This document shows positions 1 to 9,900 of a stretch of DNA of 64,000 nucleotides, piece by piece. The notes beneath the pieces were generated by a model, which worked only from the letters and a program-made list of their open reading frames with translations, did not search any database and was not told where the DNA came from. A program made the translations under genes and the position numbers. The stretch comes from UBA8752 sp002172485 (GTDB lineage Bacteria; Bacteroidota; Bacteroidia; Flavobacteriales_D; Sanyastnellaceae): assembly GCA_042089915.1 (NCBI GenBank), contig JBELJZ010000002.1, forward strand, positions 124,001 through 188,000, in the 5' to 3' direction. Position 1 is the first letter of the stretch. Each line of letters starts with the position of its first letter.

Positions 1-2087
1 AGGACCGCATACAATGGGTGACCACGGTGGAGGATGCAAGTCTGGCCTTGGCTTTGGAAGCAGAAGGTGACGTGTCCTGCAATGGCGCATTGGATTTGGT
101 TCAGAGCCGGCTTCAGGTGGCTGGAGAAACATGGTTGGAAGCGGTGGATTTGGAGTCGGACATCTCAGGCAGGATCTCGGGCGAAGACGTGTCGCTGACG
201 TTCGCAAAGGCCGAGTTGGGGCGCTCTGGCGAGGCCGTGGAGCTGGACGCCGAAATGGAGGTGGTCCAAGGGCGATTTGGCTTGTCGTTGTCCGCGCCAG
301 GTGCGGCATGGTCGGCCGTGACAGCTTTGATGCCACCCACCGTGCAGCTGGCGCTATCGGAGGGGTTGTCTCGGCTTCGGGGGAAGGCGGGCTTGGAGGT
401 GTTGGTGGGCTCTGGAAATGCGGCGTCTTTGACGCGGTGGGCGGGCCCAGAATCTGAGGATTGGACCCAAGCGTGGGCTGTTCGGGCGGACTTGTCTGGG
501 ACACGTGTGGTCGAGCAGGGACAGGCGGCGGCCATTCAGTCGGGTGTGGTTGTGGCCCATGCGACGCGTGGAGGATGGCGGGCTGAATCGGGCACGATGC
601 GCGCTGCCGTGGCAGGTGGAGAGGTGGAGTTTGTGGGGGACGTTGAGGGGGATGGCCGTCGTTGGTCTCTCGATGTCGATGGCCAGGGATGGGTTCGACC
701 GGCAGGACTTGTGGCATGGGCCAGTCCCGCTGTGACCTGGCCGGAAGGCTGGTCCTTGACGGAGGAAGGCCAGATCCGGGCAGACGGACGCATGGCACTT
801 CGATCAGGTGGCCAAGGCGGGGTGTCTTGGGAGATTTCCAATGGCGCGAAGTGCAGTGCCGAGGGTGTCCGTTGGCTGGGGACCGAGGGGGAGTTGAAGG
901 TGGGGGCGCTGGAGGTTCGTGCCGAAGGAGATGGATGGAGTGCAGTGTGTTCCGATGTGCGTGCACCGGGCGTCTCGGGTGCGTCGTTGAAGGCGCGTCA
1001 ACAGGAGGAAGGTCAGCTGGATTTGGTGCTGGACGGCTTGGAGGTCGCACCCTTTCTCAAGGTGTGGAATGACTGGTCTCCGGCCCCAGTGTGGACTGGC
1101 GGAAGTGGGACAATCGCCCCTTGGAATGTGACGGTGGAATGCGGCCCCGTGCGCTACAGTTCGTTGCGCGCAGACCGCATGGAAGTTCAGGGGCGCTGGT
1201 CATCAGGTCGGTTCGTGATCCACGAAATGGAGGCGGATGCCATGGGGGGGCAGTTGGAGGGCACGGGCGTGGTGGACGACCTGCGCGTGGATTTTGATGG
1301 CCGCATGACCGGGGTGGACTTGCCGTCATTTATGGAGGCCACGGATGGCCTGGGGCAATCCACCTTGTTGCCGCGACATGTTCGCGGTCGGACCTGGGCA
1401 AAAGGCCATGTTGGCTATGCCTTTCGGGCAGGGTCGGCACAGCCGTGGGACGCACAGGTAATAGCGCGTGTGGAGGAAGGCGAGCTGATTGAATTTGACT
1501 TGCTTCAGGAGATTCCGTCAGCGTTGGAAGCGGACCGAAAGTCGCGTTTGATTGCGGATGTGGACGACTTGCGCCGGCGGTTGCGGCGGGTTCGGTTCGA
1601 ACCGCTCGTGGTCGAGGTCGAGTTCAAGCGGGACGTGTTGACGCTGGAGCCTGCCATGGTGGAGTCGGACGCGATGGACCTCGGCGTGGAGGGGTGGTAC
1701 AGGTTGGGAGGGCGGATGGACTTCACTTTGGATTTTGCCTTGCGCGACTTGAAGTCCGAAGAGGGGGAATTGGGCACCATGGAGGAAGATGGTTTGGGGC
1801 ACCGCTTTTTTCTGGCGGTCGGGGGTACGCTGGACGCGCCGGAATTCGGCTATGACCGGCAGGCCCACCAGTCTCACCGTCGTGAGCAGCGTCAGGGAGC
1901 GTGGAACCGGCTCAAGAATGTGTTGCAGGGAGAAGAGGGGGAGGACGCAGCGGGCGAGGGTGTGCGCGAGGCGCCTACCCCTTCACAGCCAGCAGTGGAG
2001 GTGAATGCGATTGCCCCAGCTGATTCTGTCAGAGCGGCGCCCCACCCGGAGCCTGCGCCATTTGTGGATGACGACGATGATTTTTGA
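1..2087 (+). CDS. AsmA-like C-terminal region protein (5' truncated)
   Basis: The reading frame is open to the first base of the window (frame starts at base 3), so the true start lies upstream and only about 694 C-terminal residues are visible. The sequence is a long run of amphipathic beta-strand-like segments rich in Gly, Glu and Val (for example DLRVDFDGRMTGVDLPSF in the middle), followed by an acidic, Pro-rich tail ending in DDDDDF. This is the look of the AsmA/DUF3971-type bridge proteins of the cell envelope, which in other bacteria affect outer-membrane assembly or lipid transport. No catalytic motif is visible. A hairpin terminator follows the stop codon by about 130 bases. The family call is from overall character, not a diagnostic motif, so the exact subfamily is uncertain. 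Confidence 0.65.
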   Translation, partial: DRIQWVTTVEDASLALALEAEGDVSCNGALDLVQSRLQVAGETWLEAVDLESDISGRISGEDVSLTFAKAELGRSGEAVELDAEMEVVQGRFGLSLSAPGAAWSAVTALMPPTVQLALSEGLSRLRGKAGLEVLVGSGNAASLTRWAGPESEDWTQAWAVRADLSGTRVVEQGQAAAIQSGVVVAHATRGGWRAESGTMRAAVAGGEVEFVGDVEGDGRRWSLDVDGQGWVRPAGLVAWASPAVTWPEGWSLTEEGQIRADGRMALRSGGQGGVSWEISNGAKCSAEGVRWLGTEGELKVGALEVRAEGDGWSAVCSDVRAPGVSGASLKARQQEEGQLDLVLDGLEVAPFLKVWNDWSPAPVWTGGSGTIAPWNVTVECGPVRYSSLRADRMEVQGRWSSGRFVIHEMEADAMGGQLEGTGVVDDLRVDFDGRMTGVDLPSFMEATDGLGQSTLLPRHVRGRTWAKGHVGYAFRAGSAQPWDAQVIARVEEGELIEFDLLQEIPSALEADRKSRLIADVDDLRRRLRRVRFEPLVVEVEFKRDVLTLEPAMVESDAMDLGVEGWYRLGGRMDFTLDFALRDLKSEEGELGTMEEDGLGHRFFLAVGGTLDAPEFGYDRQAHQSHRREQRQGAWNRLKNVLQGEEGEDAAGEGVREAPTPSQPAVEVNAIAPADSVRAAPHPEPAPFVDDDDDF

Positions 2088-2216
2088 AATGAAACAAGAC
2101 GAATTGCCATTTTGCACCGCCCGGTTGTCATATTTTGTACATTGCAAGGCTCAGCAAATGGGTTTGAACGCCCAGCTGTCACTTAACCAAATTAGCTTGG
2201 GCCGCTTGAAGGCCTC

Positions 2217-2244
2217 AAAACGTCGGCCAGTGGTCGGCGTTTTT
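2217..2244 (+). terminator. Intrinsic terminator after the AsmA-like gene
   Basis: A 12-bp stem (2217-2228 with 2232-2243, including two G-T wobbles, loop AGT) ends in a run of five T at 2240-2244. The left arm starts with AAAA, so it could work in both directions. It separates the AsmA-like gene from the histidine kinase. Confidence 0.65.
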
Positions 2245-2303
2245 ACATTCATGCCCGAGAGAAGCGTGGCGCTTTTCTTAGGATTTCCACGTTGAACGAC
2301 CCC

Positions 2304-3797
2304 ATGGCCCTCCAACAAAAGCGACATTCCCGCTTCCTTCTGCTCCTTGGCGCTACGGCGATTGTCGGCCTGACGTTGTGGTCCAGTGGGCGGATTGCCA
2401 GAACGTTGCGGGCCGAGGAGCAGCGCAAGGTGGCGCTGTGGTCCGAAGCCATTCTCCAACGCGCTGAACTCGTCAGGTACACGGATGCCCTTTTTGCATC
2501 CTTGCGCAATGAGGAGCGGGACAAGGCGGACTTGATGGGCGAGGCGTATCGCATCATTCAGGAGGCCGAGCCCGGCGCCCCCATTGACCTGACCTTCATC
2601 ACCCGGTTCATTCAGGGCAATCGTACCATTCCTGTGTTGGTGTACCGGGACAGCGTCTTGCAGGGCGACATCAATGTGCCCGAGCTGCTGCGAACGCCGG
2701 AACGCTTGGATTCCCTTCGCTCCGAATTGGCGGCCCGGGGCACGGTCATCGCGTTCGAGCAGGGCTTGATGGTCTATTACGACCAGAGCAACCGGTTCAG
2801 GGAGCTACAGTCGGTCATGGACGATTTGATTCATTCTTTCTTGTCGGAAACGGTGCTGAACTCCGCCTCGATTCCGGTGCTCCTGGCGGATTCCACGTTG
2901 CAGCACATTTTGCAAGCAGACCGGATTCCGGAGGCGGACTTGGCCGACACGGCGGCGCTCATCCGGCGTCTGGCTGAAGTGAATCCTCCCATCGCGCTGG
3001 ATCTGCCGGAGAGCGGACGCCGCTGGATCCTGTATGACGAATCCGTCGTGCTGAAGCAGTTGCGTTATTTCCCCGTAGTTCAGCTGCTGATCATCGGGGG
3101 CTTCCTGCTGCTGGCGTACAGCACGTTCAGTGCCTTCCGCAGGTCGGAGCAGAACCGGGTTTGGGTCGGCATGGCCAAGGAGACGGCCCACCAGTTGGGC
3201 ACCCCGCTCAGCGCGTTGCTCGCGTGGGTCGAGGTCTTGCGTGTTGAAGGGGTGGCTGAAGAGGTGTTGGGTGAGCTCGAAAAAGACCTGGGGCGCCTTC
3301 GCACCGTGACCGACCGGTTTTCAAAAATCGGGTCGGAGCCGGAGTTGGCGATTGGTGACCTTGGCGCTTTTGTGGGAGAAACGATGGCCTACCTCGAGCG
3401 CCGCATGCCAAAGGCCGTGGACTTTTCCGTGGTGCTTCCAAACGCCCCGGTACAGGTGGCTTTCAATCCAGCGCTATTCAGTTGGGTGCTGGAAAACCTG
3501 ACGAAGAATGCGGTGGACGCCATGGAGGGGGCAGGATCGTTGTCTTTGGAATTGACGGTGGAGGGTGGACGCGTCCAAATGGATGTGGCTGATTCCGGAC
3601 GGGGCATGTCGCGCCGGGTGCAGCGCCAAGTCTTCGAGCCGGGTTTCAGCACCAAGGAGCGAGGATGGGGGTTGGGTTTGAGCTTGGTCCGCCGCATTGT
3701 CCGCGAGTATCACGGTGGCCAGATTGCGGTTTTGCGCAGCGACGAAGGGGTCGGCACGACTTTCCGTTTGCACTTGCCGGTGGAATCCGAGGAGTGA
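2304..3797 (+). CDS. Sensor histidine kinase (orphan)
   Basis: A 497-residue membrane histidine kinase. An N-terminal membrane segment (about residues 11-28) and a second one (about 260-277) flank a roughly 220-residue extracytoplasmic sensor region with no recognised fold. The cytoplasmic part has an H-box AKETAHQLGTPLSAL with the phospho-acceptor His near residue 296, then N-box NAVDAMEG (Asn near 402), G1 DSGRGM, F-box FEPGFSTK and G2 GWGLGLSLV, so all ATP-lid motifs are intact. ATG 2304 is preferred over an in-frame TTG at 2292. No response regulator gene is next to it; the downstream neighbour is a tRNA, so the partner must lie elsewhere. The HQLGTPLSAL H-box is typical of kinases found in this phylum. 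The signal sensed cannot be told. Confidence 0.9.
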   Translation: MALQQKRHSRFLLLLGATAIVGLTLWSSGRIARTLRAEEQRKVALWSEAILQRAELVRYTDALFASLRNEERDKADLMGEAYRIIQEAEPGAPIDLTFITRFIQGNRTIPVLVYRDSVLQGDINVPELLRTPERLDSLRSELAARGTVIAFEQGLMVYYDQSNRFRELQSVMDDLIHSFLSETVLNSASIPVLLADSTLQHILQADRIPEADLADTAALIRRLAEVNPPIALDLPESGRRWILYDESVVLKQLRYFPVVQLLIIGGFLLLAYSTFSAFRRSEQNRVWVGMAKETAHQLGTPLSALLAWVEVLRVEGVAEEVLGELEKDLGRLRTVTDRFSKIGSEPELAIGDLGAFVGETMAYLERRMPKAVDFSVVLPNAPVQVAFNPALFSWVLENLTKNAVDAMEGAGSLSLELTVEGGRVQMDVADSGRGMSRRVQRQVFEPGFSTKERGWGLGLSLVRRIVREYHGGQIAVLRSDEGVGTTFRLHLPVESEE

Positions 3798-3820
3798 TGT
3801 CTAAATTCGCGGTCCTCCTT

Positions 3821-3901
3821 GCCCGGATGGCGGAATTGGTAGACGCGCTCGACTCAAACTCGAGTTCCATTGGAGTGTGGGTTCGAGTCCCACTCCGGGT
3901 A
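3821..3901 (+). tRNA. tRNA-Leu (anticodon CAA)
   Basis: 81 nt fold as a class II tRNA. The acceptor GCCCGGA pairs with TCCGGGT, the anticodon stem CTCGA/TCGAG holds the loop CTCAAAC with anticodon CAA at 3855-3857, a variable arm follows, and the T arm is GTGGG-TTCGAGT-CCCAC. The discriminator is A and no CCA is encoded. It reads UUG codons. It begins 23 bases after the histidine kinase stop and may be co-transcribed with it. Confidence 0.96.
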
Positions 3902-3951
3902 CAAACATCACCATTGGTGACCGCGCGACACACGGCCTATATCTTGGCAGC

Positions 3952-4959
3952 ATGATGCGCAGCTTGACTTTTTTGATGGCCCTCTGTGCGTCTGGATTCG
4001 CAGATGCACAATCCGTGATTGAGCAACCCACCGTACCTGTGGCCGGATTTGCCATGGACTTGGTGGCCGGAGCCTATATCGCCCCGACACCTGCGTCGGG
4101 CGCGGCCCAGAGTTGGGATTTCTCCGATGTGGCCGGAAGCACCGTTGGTTTGCAGCAGGTGTTGCCGGCCTCCACGTCCAGCCTGGCCCCGGAATTCGAG
4201 GGTGCGGAATGGGTCAATTCCAATGGGGACCAGCTCACATTCTGGCGCTGGGAGAATGGCGGAATGTCCATTGTGGGCAATGCCAATGCGGCCAGCCTCG
4301 TCACCATTCCCTTTGATGACTCCCTGATCCAGTGGACCTACCCGTTGTCGTACGGCGATGTCCATGAGGACACCTTTGTCTGTGAGGACACGCTGTTCAG
4401 CCTGCCTTACTCACTGCAGGGTGAGTTGACGAGCGAGGTGGATGCTTTTGGCTCCATTGCCCTGCCCAATGGGGTGAGCCTGTCCGACGCATTGCGAATC
4501 CATTACGTGCAATCGTACACCGAGGCGTATGATGGAGACACGGCGGTCTGGGTGTTGACCCAGGACATGTATGTGGTGCAGGATACCCTGCTTCCGGTGT
4601 TTTTCCAGGAGCAGTTGGTGGTCACGGATGCGGCGGGCAACGTACTCGTGGAAGCAGACGATGTGGCGTGGTATGACAATACTGTGGTGGCCGTTCCCGA
4701 GACTGCGGAGGCGGACTTGAAGCGGGCTTATCCCAATCCTGTCGATGCCGGTAGAGGAGTCCGTTGGCCTTTGCGCCCGGGTCAGGATTGGCAAGTCATG
4801 GATCTGGAAGGGCGAATCCTGGTGGAAGGCCGTTGTGGCGCAGAGGGAGAGGTTCGGCTGGACACATCAGATTGGCCGAGCATGGTCTTGTTGGTTCCGG
4901 TGAGTCCATCCGGAAGCACCGGAAACGGCGTGCAGCGATTGATGGTCAAAGGAGGCTGA
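3952..4959 (+). CDS. Secreted protein with T9SS type A sorting domain
   Basis: 335 residues. It starts with a signal peptide (MMRSLTFLMALCASGFADAQ, cleavage probably after the Ala before Gln 20). The body is an all-beta-like region of unknown function. The last 75 or so residues begin with AYPNPVDAGRG and contain WQVMDLEGRILVEG, the usual layout of a Por-type C-terminal sorting domain. This marks it as cargo of the type IX secretion system, exported across the outer membrane and either released or surface-attached. No enzymatic motif is seen. The start is the first of two adjacent ATGs after the tRNA. A weak -7 like box (TATCTTGG, from 3940) lies just upstream. It converges on purF. Confidence 0.8.
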   Translation: MMRSLTFLMALCASGFADAQSVIEQPTVPVAGFAMDLVAGAYIAPTPASGAAQSWDFSDVAGSTVGLQQVLPASTSSLAPEFEGAEWVNSNGDQLTFWRWENGGMSIVGNANAASLVTIPFDDSLIQWTYPLSYGDVHEDTFVCEDTLFSLPYSLQGELTSEVDAFGSIALPNGVSLSDALRIHYVQSYTEAYDGDTAVWVLTQDMYVVQDTLLPVFFQEQLVVTDAAGNVLVEADDVAWYDNTVVAVPETAEADLKRAYPNPVDAGRGVRWPLRPGQDWQVMDLEGRILVEGRCGAEGEVRLDTSDWPSMVLLVPVSPSGSTGNGVQRLMVKGG

Positions 4960-4967
4960 CCTTGGAA

Positions 4968-4986
4968 CGCCTGCAGGAGCCAGGCG
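4968..4986. other. Stem-loop between convergent genes
   Basis: CGCCTG (4968-4973) pairs with CAGGCG (4981-4986) across a 7-nt loop, in the 41-bp gap between the T9SS cargo gene and purF, which run towards each other. No T-tract follows on either strand, so if it ends transcription it is a weak site. Confidence 0.25.
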
Positions 4987-5000
4987 GGAGGGCGCAGTGC

Positions 5001-6902
5001 TCAGTAGGCGCGCTCGGAACGACCTTCCTTCCAATTGACAAAGGCGCGGTTGGCGACGCGGTTGCCGCCCGGCGTCGGGAAGTTGCCCGTGAAGTACCAG
5101 TCGCCTTTGTGCTCGGGGATGGCCTTGTGAAGGCCAGCCACGCTTTGGAAAATGATGCGGACTTCCGCACCCATGTCGGCGGGCGTGAGCAGCTCTGAGA
5201 TTTTGGCGGCGGTGTCCTCCTCCGTCAGGCTCTCGTAGATGGGCTGAACCTTGTTTTCCTGCGTTTCGTAGGGCTTTTCCAGTTCGGCTTTGCACGCCTC
5301 GTAGACCGATTCGATGAGGGCCTCATTGCCACGCTCCCGGTGCAGGGCAATGGCGGCTTGGAAGGCCACGAAATTGCCCATGCGGGCCATGTCAATGCCG
5401 TAGCAGTCTGGATAACGGATTTCCGGCGCACTGCTGACCACGACGATGCGCCGGGGACCGAGCCGGTCCAGGATGCGGAGGATGCTCCGCTTCAGCGTGG
5501 TACCCCGGACGATGCTGTCGTCGATGACCACCATCTGGTCTTCGCCGCGCTGGATCGTACCATACGTGATGTCATAGGCGTGGGCGACAAGGTCGTCCCG
5601 TGCGCCATTGTCAGCGATGAAGGTGCGAAGCTTGGCGTCCTTCAGGGCGATTTTCTCAACGCGGGGCTGCTCCTCGAGGATGGCTTTGACCTCGTCAGGC
5701 TCCGGGTTGGAACCCAGTCCGAGGATGCGCTGGATCTTGCTCTGGTTGACGTGCTTTTCCATGCCCTTGACCAAGCCATAGAACGAGGTCTCGGCGGTGT
5801 TGGGGATGAAACTGAAGACGGCGGAATCGATGTCGTGCTCGATGGCCTCGAGAACACGGGGAACCAGAGATTCCCCGAGCGCCATGCGTTCGCGGTAGAT
5901 GTCGGCGTCGTTGCCACGGGAGAAGTAGATCCGTTCGAAACTGCAGGGGGTGCGCTGTTCTGCCGGCCGGATTTGAGTCAGGCTGGCTTGGCCGTTCCGA
6001 TGGACGATGAGGCCTTCGCCCGGCTGGAGTTCCTTGACGGCCTCGGTCGGCGCATTGAACGCCGTCTGGATGACCGGACGCTCGGAGGCGGCGACCACCA
6101 CCTCATCGTCTTCGTACCAGAAGCAAGGGCGGATGCCGTTGGGGTCGCGGGTGATGAAGGCGTTCCCGGTGCCGATGATGCCGCCCATGACGTAGCCGCC
6201 ATCCCAACTGTGCGAGGCGCGCTGGAGCACTTGGCCCACGTCCATGCGGTTGGGGATGAGCTGGCTGATTTCGGCGTTTTCGTGCCCGGCCTCCTTGAGG
6301 GCCCGGAACTGCGTTTCGACTTCTTCGTCGAGGAAGTGCCCCACCTTTTCCAGCACCGTGACTGTATCGGCTTTCTCCTTGGGGTGTTGGCCCAATTCAA
6401 CCAGCTTCTCGAACAGCTCGTCGACGTTGGTCAGGTTGAAATTGCCGGCTAGGGCAAGGGTGCGGCTCCGCCAATTGTTCTGGCGGAGGAACGGGTGAAC
6501 GCGCTCGATGGTGTTGCGGCCATAGGTTCCGTAGCGGAGGTGGCCGAGAAAGACCTCTCCGGTGAAGGCGAACTCTTTCTGGAGGAATTCGGCATCCTTG
6601 AGGCGCTCCGGATGGTGCTCCTGTGTGTCAGCAAAGCGGCCCATGACCTGGGCGAAGAGGTCTTCGATGGGCTGCTTGGCCGTTGATCGGGAACGGCTCA
6701 GGTAACGGTGACCCGGGGGGACGTCCAGTTTGACGTTGGCGAGGCCGACGCCGTCTTGTCCCCGGTTCCGCTGCTTTTCCATCAGCAGGTACATCTTGTT
6801 GAGGCCGTAAAAGGCCGTATCGTAAGTGTCGATGTAATACTGAAGCGGCTTTTTCAGCCGGAGCAGCGCGATGCCGCACTCGTGTTGGAGGAGGTCACTC
6901 AT
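5001..6902 (-). CDS. purF: Amidophosphoribosyltransferase, long Bacteroidota form
   Basis: 633 residues, against about 470-510 in most bacteria. It catalyses the first step of de novo purine synthesis, PRPP plus glutamine to 5-phosphoribosylamine, in the cytoplasm. The N-terminal class II glutaminase domain starts MSDLLQHECGIALLRL, with the nucleophile Cys near residue 9 after a short leader that may be removed, and contains NRGQDGVG. The C-terminal phosphoribosyltransferase domain carries the PRPP loop VVIDDSIVRGTT at about 457-468. Extra length lies between and after the two domains. It stands alone, transcribed towards a T9SS cargo gene. A TACCTTCG -7 box and a 16-bp palindrome lie just upstream. 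A second, shorter PurF may exist elsewhere in the genome; this cannot be seen here. Confidence 0.88.
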   Translation of the reverse strand: MSDLLQHECGIALLRLKKPLQYYIDTYDTAFYGLNKMYLLMEKQRNRGQDGVGLANVKLDVPPGHRYLSRSRSTAKQPIEDLFAQVMGRFADTQEHHPERLKDAEFLQKEFAFTGEVFLGHLRYGTYGRNTIERVHPFLRQNNWRSRTLALAGNFNLTNVDELFEKLVELGQHPKEKADTVTVLEKVGHFLDEEVETQFRALKEAGHENAEISQLIPNRMDVGQVLQRASHSWDGGYVMGGIIGTGNAFITRDPNGIRPCFWYEDDEVVVAASERPVIQTAFNAPTEAVKELQPGEGLIVHRNGQASLTQIRPAEQRTPCSFERIYFSRGNDADIYRERMALGESLVPRVLEAIEHDIDSAVFSFIPNTAETSFYGLVKGMEKHVNQSKIQRILGLGSNPEPDEVKAILEEQPRVEKIALKDAKLRTFIADNGARDDLVAHAYDITYGTIQRGEDQMVVIDDSIVRGTTLKRSILRILDRLGPRRIVVVSSAPEIRYPDCYGIDMARMGNFVAFQAAIALHRERGNEALIESVYEACKAELEKPYETQENKVQPIYESLTEEDTAAKISELLTPADMGAEVRIIFQSVAGLHKAIPEHKGDWYFTGNFPTPGGNRVANRAFVNWKEGRSERAY

Positions 6903-6908
6903 CGGATG

Positions 6909-6924
6909 ACCGGGATGTCCCGGT
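6909..6924 (-). promoter_or_regulatory. Palindrome in the purF leader (candidate operator)
   Basis: Two 7-base arms, ACCGGGA and TCCCGGT, separated by TG. It sits between the predicted purF -7 box (6929-6936) and the ATG at 6902, so it would overlap the transcription start. A protein operator or a short RNA hairpin are both possible. Confidence 0.4.
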
Positions 6925-6928
6925 GGCG

Positions 6929-6936
6929 CGAAGGTA
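6929..6936 (-). promoter_or_regulatory. -7 box of purF promoter
   Basis: On the minus strand the sequence reads TACCTTCG, one base from the Bacteroidota -7 consensus TAnnTTTG. A clear -33 TTTG was not found. The start codon is 27 bases downstream. Confidence 0.4.
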
Positions 6937-6988
6937 GTTCGCTCAGGGAGGAATCAACTGAGGTGACCGCGTGCGATGAGGGTGTCGC

Positions 6989-9900
6989 TCATGAGAGGGG
7001 CAGGCGCTTGACCCACTTGTAGTTCGCGCGGGTCAGGTACCACATCATGATGGGCACGATCACCAGGGTCAGGAAGGTGGCAAACGTTAGGCCGTAGATG
7101 ATGGCCCAGCTCATGGGCTTCCAGAAGATGTTGTTGTCTCCGCCGATGTACATCTTGGCGTCGTATTCAGCGAGCAGGCTGAAGAAGTCGACGTTGATGC
7201 CGATGGCGAGGGGCAACAAGCCCAGCACGGTGGTGATGGCGGTGAGCAACACTGGGCGCAATCGTGTGCGGCCCCCTTGGATGATCAGGGGCACAATTTC
7301 AGGGAAGGGCAACAGGTCATTTTCTCCCAATCCCAGCTCTTGCTTTCTTCGGTCGATCAGAAGGTTGGTGTAGTCGATGAGCACGATGGCGTTGTTGACC
7401 ACCACCCCGGCCAGGGAGATGATGCCAATCATGGTCATGATGATCACGAAGTCCTGGCGGAAGACCACCAGCCCGAGGAACACGCCGGTGAGGGAGAACA
7501 GCACGCTGAAGCCGATGATGAATGGCGTGGAGATGCTGTTGAATTGGGCGACGATGATGAGGAAGATGAGGAAGAGGGCAATCACAAGGGCGCGGGAGAG
7601 AAAGGCCATCTCCTTGGCCTGTTCTTCCTGCTGTCCGGTGAACTCCCACTGGACATCGGCCTCCGCCGGGTAGTCGCCGAGCTCGGACTTGAGCGCTTCC
7701 ACGATTTCATTGGCGTTGTAGCCTTCGAGAACGTTGGAGGCGAGGGTCACGGTCCGGTCGAGGTCCTTGCGCTTGATGGCGTTGTACGTCGTGGACCGGC
7801 CGGCGCTGGCCACCGCGGAGATGGGCACCTCCTTGATTTGTCCGTCGGATTGGCTGCGGAAGATGACCTTCTGGTTCATCAGCGCGTCGGCATTGTTCCG
7901 GTAAGCGTCTGCAAAACGCAGGTTGATCGGGTAGTCGTCCTCGCCATCCTTGTAGCGGCTGACTTCGCGTCCAAACAGGGCGCTGCGGAGGGCGAAGCCG
8001 ATCTGCTGGGTGCTGAGCCCGTAGCGGCGCGCCTTGTCGCGGTCGATGGTGATCGGCATTTCCGGCTTGGACTTCTCGACGTCGAGCTTCAAGCCCTCGA
8101 TGCCTTCGATGTCGGTGCTTTCAATGAAGCGCTTCATGCCGTCGGCATAGGCGAGTGCCGTCTCGTAATCGGCGCTGCTGATTTCGATGTTGATGGGCAG
8201 GCCTTGCGGTGGACCGTCGGAATTCTTCGTGGCGCGGATGATGGCGTCCGGGTATCCCTTGACCTCCTCTCGAATGGCGTTGAGCACGTCTTTGGTGCTC
8301 AGGCCGTCGCGGTCTTGGAACTTGACGAAGCTGACGGTGATGCGTCCCTTGTGCGGTGTGGCGCCGAGCTGCGGCCCCTCCGCGGGGTCCGAGGTGCCCT
8401 CTCCGACCTGGGCGATCACGGAGTTGGTCAGGTATTGCTCGGGCTGGCCGTCGGGACCGGTTCGCAGGAATTCCAAACGTTGGATGGCCGCGAGGACCAT
8501 CGCTTCGACTTCCTCCGTGACACGGTTGGTCTCTTCGATGTCGGTGCCGATCGGCATGTCGATGTAGACATTGACATACTGCGGCTCATTTTGCGGGAAG
8601 AACTCCACTTTCGGAGGGAAAATGCCGAGCAGGACAAGCGACCCGAAGAGCAGACCGATCATTCCGTAGAAGAACAGCCAGGGCTTGGCGCCACCGAGCG
8701 CGAACCGGAGCACGCGCTCGTAGACGTTCTCGAGGGCAGGCAGAAGCCGGTTCTGGAACCACGCGGTGGCCGGGGTGAGGGCATAGCGGTTGATCAGACC
8801 CACGACGCCACCGAGCACGAGCAGGTTGCCGAGCGTGTTGAATCCGACACCGAGCAGGAGCAGCCCGAGGACGATGAGAATCCCCGTCGTGATGAAGAGC
8901 CGGCGAACGTTCATTTCGGCCTCCTCAATCCGCATGTAGACGCTGGTCAGCATGGGGTTGATGATCAAGGCGACAAACAGCGAAGAAGACAGCACGATGA
9001 TGAGCGTGAACGGCAGATACTGCATGAACTCGCCGATGATGCCCGGCCAGATGGCCAGCGGCAGAAAAGCGGCGAGCGTGGTGGCCGTGGAGGCGATGAT
9101 GGGCCAGGCCACCTCACCCACACCGTAGCGGGCGGCGTCGAAAGGCGACATGCCCTCGTCCATCAGTCGATAGATGTTTTCGACGACCACGATGCCATTG
9201 TCCACCAGCATGCCCAGCGCGAGCACCAGGGCGAAGAGCACCATCACGTTGAAGGTGATGCCGAGGGCGTTGAGGATGGCGAAGCTGAGGAACATCGACA
9301 GCGGGATGGCGACCCCCACGAAGAGGGCGTTGCGCAGTCCGAGGAAGAAGAGCAACACGCCCACCACGAGCAGGACCCCGAGGATGATGCTGTTCTGAAG
9401 CTCGTCGACCTGCGTTCGCGTCTGGTCCGACTGATCCGAGGTGATGCTGACGTTGAGGTCGGCAGGCAGGAACTCGACTTTGGCTTCAGCGATGATGCGG
9501 TTGATCTCGTCCGAGGCGATGATGAGGTTCTCGCCGGAGCGCTTGCGCACGTCGAGGGAGACCACTGGGTTGCCCCATTCTCGGGCGAAGCTGGTCGCCT
9601 CCTTGTCCACGAATTGGACCTTGGCCACGTCGCGGAGGTAGACCGGCTTTCCGCCCTCGGCCTTGACGATGATGGCTTCCAGTTCGGCCGCATTGCGGAA
9701 GTCGCCGACGACTTGCACGGTGCGCCGCCGCCCATCCATCAGGATGTCGCCCCCGGAGATGGAGACGTTCTCCTGCCCGATGGCCTGCGCGATGTCGTTG
9801 AAGCTGACGAGGCGGGCTTCCGCCTGGAGGTAGTCGATCTCGACCTCCATCTCCTTCTTGTTGACGCCGCGGATTTCCGCCTCGCTGATTTGTTGGAGGT

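Noticed and set aside
2111..2137. Possible promoter TTTG-N16-TATTTTG after the AsmA-like gene
   Set aside because: It lies upstream of the terminator at 2217-2244, spacing is short, and transcription from it would stop before the kinase gene.
3821..3901. Possible integration site at tRNA-Leu
   Set aside because: No integrase, no direct repeat of the tRNA end and no foreign-looking DNA next to it.
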